Shown here: positions 37,448 through 45,887 of the stretch, piece by piece
Layout of the letters: every line of letters begins with the position of its first letter
Position numbering within the stretch: position 1 is the first letter of the stretch
DNA from: Draconibacterium orientale
Lineage (GTDB): Bacteria > Bacteroidota > Bacteroidia > Bacteroidales > JAADGE01
NCBI GenBank assembly: GCA_020721645.1
Contig: DYMH01000006.1
Location: 1 to 48,842, forward strand
Length of the DNA stretch: 48,842 bases
Direction of reading: 5' to 3'
Notes under the pieces: model-generated
Database searches by the model: none
What the model was told of the DNA's origin: nothing
What the model saw: only the letters and a program-made list of their open reading frames with translations
Program-made: the position numbers and the translations under genes

Positions 37448-38338
37448 TCAAAGTATTGATTCCGGAACTGTTTCAGGTAAATATTTTTTAACGGCAAAAT
37501 AAGCCGAAATGCCGGACATACCAACAGCAAAGATAAAAATAAATATGAGAATCAACCAAATTCCGTTGAGTGATAAAAAACCCTGAGAGTTGGGTTGAAA
37601 TATCAAAAGCAAAATTACTAAAACGAGTGAAGTGATAGATGCTGAGATAGTTCCTGTTGTTATTCCGGAGATGAGCAATTTTTCCCTTTCCGATTTAATA
37701 TTGTGTTGTTCGTTGAAAACCGGAAGCCCCAACAGCCCGTTTTCGATAACCGATAATTTTATGGTGTGGTTGATATAGATGGCTATAATCAAAATAAATA
37801 TAAAAAATAAGCCTGATGTGATAAGATTGAATCTTGTGAGGTTAAAGTCGATGGCTTTTACCAAAGACTGTTCCCAAAAAAATTCACGAATAATCGGAAA
37901 ACGTTCCAAATCGGTTCTTATTGCGGAAATGCTGTCGGCAGAAGAGAAGCTGCTTTTAACTCGCACTTCAAATGAATTTGGAAGTGGATTGTTGCCCAAA
38001 AAATCGATAAAATCTTCGCCAAGTTCGCTTTCCATTTCGGCGGCGGCTTTTTCTTTACTCACAAATTTCAGTGAATCTGTGTAATATGTTGATTGTAAGA
38101 AATTTTGCAATTCCGTAATTTCCGATGATTTGGCGTTATTATCTAAAAAAAGTGTAAACCCAACGTTTTTTTTTGCCGAATCTGTAATTTTTTTTGCATT
38201 CAGCAGTGTAGTCAAAACAAAACCAAATAGTATCATTATCAATGAGATACTTAGAATTGATTTTGTCGAAATCAAATATTTTGAGCGATTTATTTGCGGG
38301 TTAGGGGTTTCCATTTCAAGTATTTTACAGATAGTCAA
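37448..38338 (-). CDS. ftsX: Cell division permease FtsX-like
   Basis: KSILSISLIMILFGFVLTTLL; FVSKEKAAAEMESELGEDFIDFLGNNPLPNSFEVRV; four TM segments. Confidence 0.85.
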   Translation of the reverse strand: MTICKILEMETPNPQINRSKYLISTKSILSISLIMILFGFVLTTLLNAKKITDSAKKNVGFTLFLDNNAKSSEITELQNFLQSTYYTDSLKFVSKEKAAAEMESELGEDFIDFLGNNPLPNSFEVRVKSSFSSADSISAIRTDLERFPIIREFFWEQSLVKAIDFNLTRFNLITSGLFFIFILIIAIYINHTIKLSVIENGLLGLPVFNEQHNIKSEREKLLISGITTGTISASITSLVLVILLLIFQPNSQGFLSLNGIWLILIFIFIFAVGMSGISAYFAVKKYLPETVPESIL

Positions 38339-38373
38339 AAATAGTGTATTTTTGTTATTTATTGCATACTTTT

Positions 38374-39921
38374 TTAAAAATCGTAGTAAAAATTGCTTAA
38401 TTGAGTTCTAAAGCCTACGAATAGGTATTTTTCATTTCGGTTGTTAAAAGTCCTGATGTCCAGACCGGTAAAAATAACAAAAAAGGTTCGCGGATTGCGT
38501 ATCCAGTCAATGGTTATAATTTTGTGTGAAATCTGATTTTCGGAACCCGAAGAGAATGGATTTTGTGTCGCTAAATAAATATCCGAAGTCATATCGTCTT
38601 CATTAACAATGGCTTTTGTGTATTTAAGATTGATATCGAATTTGTAGAAGCGATAGTTTATTTCTGTAAAAATTTCGCCGAACGAGCCGCCCAGCGGGTG
38701 TGCCAGTTCTTGATTGTAGTGCGACCAACTCATAAATTTATTCCTGTCGGCATACGTTCCGGCTGAGGCTTTGTTGTATTCAAACTGAAAATAGAGTTTT
38801 TGTTTTCGAATTTGATTTAAAAACATATCAAATATTTTTATTCCGCCTTGATAAGCATATTTGGATTTTTCGGGATTGTTTAGTGCAAACTGTCCATAAA
38901 GTTGTATCTGTCGTGTAATTTTTACTTTTGCATTCAGTCCCACAAGCAGATTGTTGTTTGAATAGAATCCGTATTTTGCTGTGTGCACTCCGATTATCGG
39001 AATGAAATAGTCCGGTGGAATTTTATTGATATACTTTGCTGTATCGCTTGTTTGAAAAATCATGCCTTCGAAAAATCCAAGTTCAAAAATATTTTTAAAC
39101 GAATAGCTCACAAAATTAAAAGCCGCATGTTTGGTGATATGCCTGTCGTAATACACGTTTTCAAAATCTTCCAATTGGGCGAATACCGAAACATATTTTA
39201 AACCTTTGTAATTTGTTGTAAATTTGATATTTGGGTAGTTGAAAGCGTTGTCTGAAAGCAGAACCGAACGATAACCTTCGCCAACAAAATTTTTGTCGTT
39301 TCCAATTTGAACATTAAACCAAGCAACGGGAGAGTATGACAAATATGCAACTGACGATGCAAAATCGAAGCCTGTTGTTTTATATGATTTTGGTGCCCCC
39401 TGGCCGGGTACAATTAATCTTTCGTTAACTTTTTGGGTGATGTATGGACGAAAAAAAGCTTGATTTTCTCGAAATGCTGTGTAAAATCCTAATTTAGAAC
39501 CTACAAATCCTTTTATTTCGAGTCCGCGAGTGTTGATTGAAAATAATTTTGAGCTGTCTTCGCTTTTATCATATTCAATATAAAAAAGAGGGTTGATATA
39601 AATTGAATAATCGGATTTTTCGATACCGATAAAATTTTCATAAAATAGTTTGCGATAAATTGCATTTTTTTGCCACCATTTTGCGTACATCACATCTCTT
39701 TGGTAGGTGAATAGGAGCGAGTCCATGTCGGTGTCGCGGTTGGTTTCCGAAATACGCAAAGGCTTGAAGCCTGTATTTATAGGATAATTTGAAGTATTTA
39801 TTGATGCTTCAATGGTTTGACTCATTTCGTGCCCAAGCGGCAGATTGATTTCTTGGGCAGAAATATCTGTAAATAGAAGAATCGCAGAAAAAAAAATGAT
39901 GAGCCGGAATATTATTTTCAT
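38374..39921 (-). CDS. Outer-membrane Wzi/RemB-like beta-barrel protein
   Basis: Signal peptide; IGNDKNFVGEGYRSVLLSDNAFNYPNIKFTTN; C-terminal FYYDF. Confidence 0.65.
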   Translation of the reverse strand: MKIIFRLIIFFSAILLFTDISAQEINLPLGHEMSQTIEASINTSNYPINTGFKPLRISETNRDTDMDSLLFTYQRDVMYAKWWQKNAIYRKLFYENFIGIEKSDYSIYINPLFYIEYDKSEDSSKLFSINTRGLEIKGFVGSKLGFYTAFRENQAFFRPYITQKVNERLIVPGQGAPKSYKTTGFDFASSVAYLSYSPVAWFNVQIGNDKNFVGEGYRSVLLSDNAFNYPNIKFTTNYKGLKYVSVFAQLEDFENVYYDRHITKHAAFNFVSYSFKNIFELGFFEGMIFQTSDTAKYINKIPPDYFIPIIGVHTAKYGFYSNNNLLVGLNAKVKITRQIQLYGQFALNNPEKSKYAYQGGIKIFDMFLNQIRKQKLYFQFEYNKASAGTYADRNKFMSWSHYNQELAHPLGGSFGEIFTEINYRFYKFDINLKYTKAIVNEDDMTSDIYLATQNPFSSGSENQISHKIITIDWIRNPRTFFVIFTGLDIRTFNNRNEKYLFVGFRTQLSNFYYDF

Positions 39922-39951
39922 AAACTGTTATACTGAAATGGAATTTGATGA

Positions 39952-40893
39952 TTAAAAATCTTTATATAAATCTTCGCGGTATTTTCCGTCTTTTTCGTCC
40001 AAAATGCTCAAATAACTTCGATAGCGGCTCTCGCCTACAATTCCCTTCCGAACAGCATCTTTAACGGCACAACCAGGCTCGTTAACATGTGTGCAATTGT
40101 AGAAACGACACTGTTTTTGTAAACGAAACATTTCCGGAAACCAAGCTGTGATTTCTTCTTTTTTAAAATCATCGATTCCAAAAGATTTAATTCCCGGAGT
40201 GTCAATAATGCGAAAATCGCTGAATATAAACATTTCGGCAAAAGTTGTGGTATGTGTTCCCGTGCCGTGTGAATCGGAAATTTGAGAAGTTTTTTGCATG
40301 TAATCAGGTTGAAACGCATTCAATAAACTTGACTTTCCGACACCGGAATTTCCCGAAAAAACAACAGTTTTACCTCTTAAAAATTGTCTAACATTTTCGA
40401 GATTTATTTTCTCTTTTATCGAAATTTCAAAACACGTGTAACCAATGTTCTCATACAGATTGAATAGTGATAATGCTTCATTTTTCGTTTTTTCGTTGTA
40501 AAGGTCTATCTTATTGAATACAATGGTTGCCGGTATATTGTAAGCTTCGCAGGAAACTAAAAAACGGTCGATAAATTCGGGATATGTTTTTGGATTTGTT
40601 AATGTTACCAAAAGCACAGCTTCGTCTATATTTGATGCGATAATTTGTCTTTGGTGTGAAAGATTAACCGAGCGGCGAATGATATAATTTTTTCGGTCGT
40701 GTATCCTTTTAATGACCCCGAGTTTTTCACTTTCCGAAATCTCAAAATCGACAATATCTCCTACTGCAACCGGATTTGTCGTTTTAATTGCCGAAATACG
40801 AAATTTTCCTTTTATCACGCATTGAAAAAGCTCTTTTTCAGATAATACCGTATATCGACTTCCTGTAGATTTAATAATTGTTCCTGTTTTCAA
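39952..40893 (-). CDS. rsgA: Ribosome small subunit-dependent GTPase A
   Basis: FSGNSGVGKSSLLNAF; DTPGIKSFG; CRFYNCTHVNEPGCAV. Confidence 0.95.
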   Translation of the reverse strand: MKTGTIIKSTGSRYTVLSEKELFQCVIKGKFRISAIKTTNPVAVGDIVDFEISESEKLGVIKRIHDRKNYIIRRSVNLSHQRQIIASNIDEAVLLVTLTNPKTYPEFIDRFLVSCEAYNIPATIVFNKIDLYNEKTKNEALSLFNLYENIGYTCFEISIKEKINLENVRQFLRGKTVVFSGNSGVGKSSLLNAFQPDYMQKTSQISDSHGTGTHTTTFAEMFIFSDFRIIDTPGIKSFGIDDFKKEEITAWFPEMFRLQKQCRFYNCTHVNEPGCAVKDAVRKGIVGESRYRSYLSILDEKDGKYREDLYKDF

Positions 40894-41076
40894 AATATTT
40901 TTTTTTGTAAATTAATTCATTTTGTGGTATTTTTTTACGGAAAATAAACATACTTTTATTCAAATGTATAGTGGAAAATGAAGTTGAAATAAATAAATGC
41001 GAATTTAACTAATTTGATACCATATCTAAATTATTCGCAATGTAAACTTTGAATTAAGATGTTATAATTCAGAATA

Positions 41077-41847
41077 TTAAAAATCAACTAAAAGTCCTAT
41101 CGGGCAATGGTCTGAATGTTTAACATTCGGTAAAATATTTGCGTCAATAATCTTGTACGAAAATTCTTTGTTTGTAATATGGTAATCAATTCTCCAACCT
41201 TTATTTTTATTTCTTGCTACGGCTCTGTAACTCCACCATGAGTATTGTTCTTTTTTCGCCGGATACAATTCTCTAAAGGTATCACAAAATCCAGAATCGA
41301 TAAACGATTGAAACCATTCTCTTTCTTCGGGCAGAAAACCTGAGCTGTTCAATTGTTTTTCGGGATTATGAATATCAATCCATAACCGACAAATATTGTA
41401 ATCACCCGAAATTATCAGGTTTTTTCGTGTTTTTTTTAGCTCATTCATATAATCAGAAAAATCGGCAAGCCATTGCATTTTAAATGCCTGACGCACATCG
41501 CCCATCGACCCCGAGGGGTGATAAACACTGATTATTGAAATATCACCGTAATCAATCCTGAGTAATCGCCCTTCATCATCGTATTTCTTATTATTTATTC
41601 CCAAAACAATATTGTCGGGTTCTATTTTTGTTAATATCCCCACGCCGCTGTACCCATTTTTTTTTGCAGAAAACCAGTACGAATAATATCCAAGATTTTT
41701 AAAAACCGAGCTGTCAATTTGTTCAGGCTGTGCTTTTATTTCCTGAATACAAACAATATCCGGATTTTCTTCTTTTAGCCATTCTGCAAAGCCTTTACTC
41801 AATGCCGAACGAATACCGTTCACATTGTATGAGATAATTTTTTTCAT
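41077..41847 (-). CDS. xth: Exodeoxyribonuclease III
   Basis: MKKIISYNVNGIRSALSKG; CIQEIKAQ; SGDYNICR; HSDHCPI. Confidence 0.95.
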   Translation of the reverse strand: MKKIISYNVNGIRSALSKGFAEWLKEENPDIVCIQEIKAQPEQIDSSVFKNLGYYSYWFSAKKNGYSGVGILTKIEPDNIVLGINNKKYDDEGRLLRIDYGDISIISVYHPSGSMGDVRQAFKMQWLADFSDYMNELKKTRKNLIISGDYNICRLWIDIHNPEKQLNSSGFLPEEREWFQSFIDSGFCDTFRELYPAKKEQYSWWSYRAVARNKNKGWRIDYHITNKEFSYKIIDANILPNVKHSDHCPIGLLVDF

Positions 41848-41873
41848 AAATATTTCTATTTATTATGTTGAGA

Positions 41874-44453
41874 TTAATGAAAATAGATTCTTTTTACCCG
41901 TTCGGAAATACCTGTGATGATTTCATAAGGAATTGTTTTTAAAATTTTTGCAAGTTCGTTGGCAGGAAAAGAATCACCAAAGACAATTACATCATAGCCT
42001 TCTTGTGCTTCAATTCCTGTAATATCGAGCATACACATGTCCATGCACACATTTCCAATTATCGGAGCGAATTGGGAATTTACAAGCATTTTCCCCTTCC
42101 CGTTACTCAGTTCTCGACGAAATCCATCGGCATAGCCCACCGGTACCACGGCGATTACAATGTCCGATTCGGTTTTCCCCATTCTGCTGTACCCAACTGT
42201 TTCACCTGCCTTCACTCTTTTAATTTGCGATATTTTAGTTTTCAATGTTCCAACATTCAATAATTTGGCTTGATTGTTCGGACTGAAACCGTACAGTCCG
42301 ATTCCAAGGCGAATCATCTCATAAGCAGCCCCGTTGAAACGTTCGATTCCTGATGAGTTTAGAATGTGTCTGATAATTTTATACCCGATTTGTTCCGTAA
42401 TTTGCCTGCTGATAAATTCAAACAGATTGATTTGCGATGCAGTGAAAGTGTCATGAACCGCTTCATCGGTAGCAACTAAATGCGAAAATATTGATTTAAC
42501 TTTGATACTACGATTTTTCTTTAATTCAATTATTAAATCATCAATTTCAATGTCTGTAAAACCAAGACGTTTCATTCCGGTATCAATCTTTACATGTATC
42601 GGATAGTCGGTAATACCTCGTTTTTGGGTTACTTCCGAAAAATAATTCAAGATGCGGAAACTGTAAATTTCGGGTTCCAGATTAAAATCTATCATGTTCG
42701 CGAAATTGTCGATTTCCGGATTCATCACCATGATTGGCAGCGAAATGCCGGCTTTCCTCAAAGAAATACCTTCATCGACATACGCTACACCCAGATAATC
42801 AACACGTTGATGTTGGAGCAAATTAGCAATTTCGTAGGTTCCGCTGCCATACGAAAATGCTTTCACCATTACCATAATTTTCGTTTTTTCGGGAAGTAAT
42901 GAACGGTAGTAGTTTAAATTATGAATAAGTGCCGACATATTGATTTCTAAAACCGTTCGATGTGTTTTTTCTTGTAAAAATTCGGAAATTGTTTCAAATT
43001 CAAAGAATCGTGAACCTTTCAGCAATATTGCTTCGTTATTAAAATCAGAGGAATGAACGCTGTTGAGAAATGTTTGTGTAGATAAATAAAATGAAGATTC
43101 TCCTATGAAATTAAATTGATTTCGTTGTTTCATCAGCGATTCACCGATACCGATAATCCTGTGAATATTGTATTTCCGAAAAATTGATGCAATAGCAGAA
43201 TACAGTGATTTGGAAGAATAACCGCTTTGCAAAATATCCGAAATTATCACTGTTTTTTTTCGATGTTGGTTTTGATTAGCCAATAAATCCAATGCTATCG
43301 AAAGCGAAGTGATGTCCGAATTGTACGAATCATTAATAATCGTACATTGATTACTCCCTTTTTTAATTTCCAGACGCATCTCAATATGAAATAATTCCGA
43401 AAATTTATCTAAATTAAAAGTATTAATATTACGAGTTAAAATTATATAAGACAAGCAATTCATCGTGTTTTCAAATGAAGCTCGGTCTTTAAATGGTATC
43501 GTAATGTTAAATATTTTCGACTGATAACTGAAAAAAATGCGTGTTCCGTGTTCCGTCTTTTCTGATTTTTCTACCAATAAATCGGCTTGTTTTTTTTCAG
43601 ACCATGTAAACCTTCGTATTTTTGAGAATCTACTGTCTTTATCTAATATCATATCTAAATCTTCATTATCTTTACAGTAAATTATTGATTCAGAATTGAT
43701 AAATAATTGTAGTTTCTCCAAAATTTTCAAATTTAAGTCCCTAAAATTTTCTTGATGTGCATTTCCGATACTCGTAAAAATTCCTATTTCGGGCTGTATT
43801 ATTTTTTCTAATAACTCCATTTCGCCCGGCATCGAAATTCCGGCTTCAATCAATGCCTCATCTGCCGAATTATCGAGCAAAGCTATTGATAATGGAACTC
43901 CAACTTGTGAATTAAAACTCTTCGGACTGCGAATGATTTTTGAATTATCCTGTAGAAGTTGAAACAACCATTCCTTAACGATTGTTTTTCCGTTACTTCC
44001 TGTAATACCTACAACTCTTTTTTTAAATTTTTTGCGAAAATATACAGCCAGGTCTTGCAGTGCTCTTGTCGTATTTTCGACGGTAATGTAATTGATATTT
44101 TCGACACTTTCGCCTTCCGGAATTTTACATACAATAAAATTTCGTACCCCTTTTTTTATCATATCCGGAATAAAATCGTGTGCATCGTGTCGTAACCCTT
44201 TTAATGCAAAAAAGAGTGTTGTATCTGAAAAAACAGCAGAACGGCTGTCAGTGAGAATACCGGCAATTTCTTGTTGAGGATTTCCAAATAATTTTCCACA
44301 GACAGCTTTTTCTACTTCCGACAGAAATATATTCATTTTTTTGAGAAAATTATTTATTATTTTCGGGTGACCATTCACGGTATTTAATCTGTTTTGGAAA
44401 TGCTTCCGGCTTGAAAACAGATGATTTGTCGAACAATCGCAGGCACTCTTCAA
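41874..44453 (-). CDS. murF-alr: Bifunctional MurF / alanine racemase (likely start MNIFLSEVEKAVCGK near 44336)
   Basis: VVGITGSNGKTIVKEWL; racemase AFSYGSGTYEIANLL, KIDTGMKRLG. Confidence 0.9.
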   Translation of the reverse strand: MKSACDCSTNHLFSSRKHFQNRLNTVNGHPKIINNFLKKMNIFLSEVEKAVCGKLFGNPQQEIAGILTDSRSAVFSDTTLFFALKGLRHDAHDFIPDMIKKGVRNFIVCKIPEGESVENINYITVENTTRALQDLAVYFRKKFKKRVVGITGSNGKTIVKEWLFQLLQDNSKIIRSPKSFNSQVGVPLSIALLDNSADEALIEAGISMPGEMELLEKIIQPEIGIFTSIGNAHQENFRDLNLKILEKLQLFINSESIIYCKDNEDLDMILDKDSRFSKIRRFTWSEKKQADLLVEKSEKTEHGTRIFFSYQSKIFNITIPFKDRASFENTMNCLSYIILTRNINTFNLDKFSELFHIEMRLEIKKGSNQCTIINDSYNSDITSLSIALDLLANQNQHRKKTVIISDILQSGYSSKSLYSAIASIFRKYNIHRIIGIGESLMKQRNQFNFIGESSFYLSTQTFLNSVHSSDFNNEAILLKGSRFFEFETISEFLQEKTHRTVLEINMSALIHNLNYYRSLLPEKTKIMVMVKAFSYGSGTYEIANLLQHQRVDYLGVAYVDEGISLRKAGISLPIMVMNPEIDNFANMIDFNLEPEIYSFRILNYFSEVTQKRGITDYPIHVKIDTGMKRLGFTDIEIDDLIIELKKNRSIKVKSIFSHLVATDEAVHDTFTASQINLFEFISRQITEQIGYKIIRHILNSSGIERFNGAAYEMIRLGIGLYGFSPNNQAKLLNVGTLKTKISQIKRVKAGETVGYSRMGKTESDIVIAVVPVGYADGFRRELSNGKGKMLVNSQFAPIIGNVCMDMCMLDITGIEAQEGYDVIVFGDSFPANELAKILKTIPYEIITGISERVKRIYFH

Positions 44454-45837
44454 TTCCTTCTGTTACACCTGGGTGCGGATGCACAGTTTTATTCACTTCA
44501 TACAGTCCATTCTCTTCCCCGATTAAGTGGGCAACCGATACGATAAAAGCTGATGCCTGCGGGCTGGCAGCTCTCATGCCAAGAATTCGATTTTTTCCGT
44601 CGTTGCTGACAATTAATTTTACAAAACCTCTCGTGTTACGCATAGCAATGGTACGACTCACCATTTCGTTGGAATAATAGGATATGCGATACGGTATTTT
44701 TCGCTCTTGAAGTTGTTTCTCATTCAGTCCCACTGCGGCAACTTCGGGTTTAAAAAACATAAGAGTGGACATGTTTTCGTAGCTTATCGGATTGTTCACC
44801 GTGCCGTATATTGAATCCACAATGTAGCGACCTTGAAGTTGGGCTACGTTGTATAATTGTCCATGCCCAGTAATATCTCCTGCTGCGTAGATATTGCATT
44901 TTCCGATGTTTTTTATTTCGCAAAATTCGTTCATTCCTAGAGCCCCTCTTTTATCCACAGGAAAACCTATTTTTCCCAAGTTCAATTTATCGGTATTCGG
45001 AATTCGACCGATTGCTATCAATGCGACATCAACTTCCAAAACTTTACTTTCACCGCTGTCATAATCTAAAACAATTTCAAGAAAATTCTTACGTTTCCGC
45101 AGTGAACGTAAACTTGCTTCATGGTGAATAATAACTCCGTTTGCCTCAAGATTTTCAGAAACAAAATTGCTCAAATCGTCATCTTCAAAAGGAACAACAC
45201 GCTTTGCCCTGTCGAGTAAATGAACTTCTGTTTGGCGAAAATTAGAAAATATTGTTGCAAATTCGCAACCAATTATCCCGGACCCGATAATCATTATTCG
45301 TTTTGGAAATTTCTCCAAATCAAGTATCGTATCCGAATCGACAATCATTTTCCCATCGGTTTCAAAATCTGGGTGTTGGCGTGGACGAGAGCCGGTTGCT
45401 ATGATAAAAAAATCTGCACTTAACTTTGTGTCGCCTTCTTCCGATTTAACAAATACGGTATTTCGGTCAATAAAAGTAGCAAATCCACGAACTAAACTTA
45501 AAGAACCTTTCTTCGATTTTTCGGGAGAAAATGTTTCTATTTGCGAAAGCATCTGATATTGTCGTTCTTTGGCTGCCTGAACAACGGTATCTTTTACACA
45601 ATCGTAATCAACTGTCAAACCAGATGCTCGATAGCCTCTGTCGATACGTGCAGCTACCGAATAATCGCCCGAAAGTTCCCACATGGTTTTCGAAGTCAAA
45701 GCTCCGTTCATGATGCCTGCACCGCCAAGTTCGCCTGCCTCAATGATGCAAACTTTTTTTTCATAATCCAAGGCCCGTATTGCTGCCGAAAAGCCGCCCG
45801 GTCCGCTGCCTATGACTATTATATCAAAATCGTGCAT
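44350..45837 (-). CDS. Lpd-like FAD/NAD(P) flavoprotein lacking the redox-active Cys pair
   Basis: IIVIGSGPGGFSAAIRA; GELGGAGIMNGALTSKTMWE where CxxxxC is expected; C-terminal HPHPGVTEGIEE. Confidence 0.8.
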   Translation of the reverse strand: MHDFDIIVIGSGPGGFSAAIRALDYEKKVCIIEAGELGGAGIMNGALTSKTMWELSGDYSVAARIDRGYRASGLTVDYDCVKDTVVQAAKERQYQMLSQIETFSPEKSKKGSLSLVRGFATFIDRNTVFVKSEEGDTKLSADFFIIATGSRPRQHPDFETDGKMIVDSDTILDLEKFPKRIMIIGSGIIGCEFATIFSNFRQTEVHLLDRAKRVVPFEDDDLSNFVSENLEANGVIIHHEASLRSLRKRKNFLEIVLDYDSGESKVLEVDVALIAIGRIPNTDKLNLGKIGFPVDKRGALGMNEFCEIKNIGKCNIYAAGDITGHGQLYNVAQLQGRYIVDSIYGTVNNPISYENMSTLMFFKPEVAAVGLNEKQLQERKIPYRISYYSNEMVSRTIAMRNTRGFVKLIVSNDGKNRILGMRAASPQASAFIVSVAHLIGEENGLYEVNKTVHPHPGVTEGIEECLRLFDKSSVFKPEAFPKQIKYREWSPENNK

Positions 45838-45887
45838 GAATGCTGTTTTTATGCAAAGATATAATTTTTGAAGAATTATTCCGAATC

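Noticed and set aside
41874-44453. MurF-alanine racemase fusion as a novelty
   Set aside because: This bifunctional fusion is an established Bacteroidota gene architecture.
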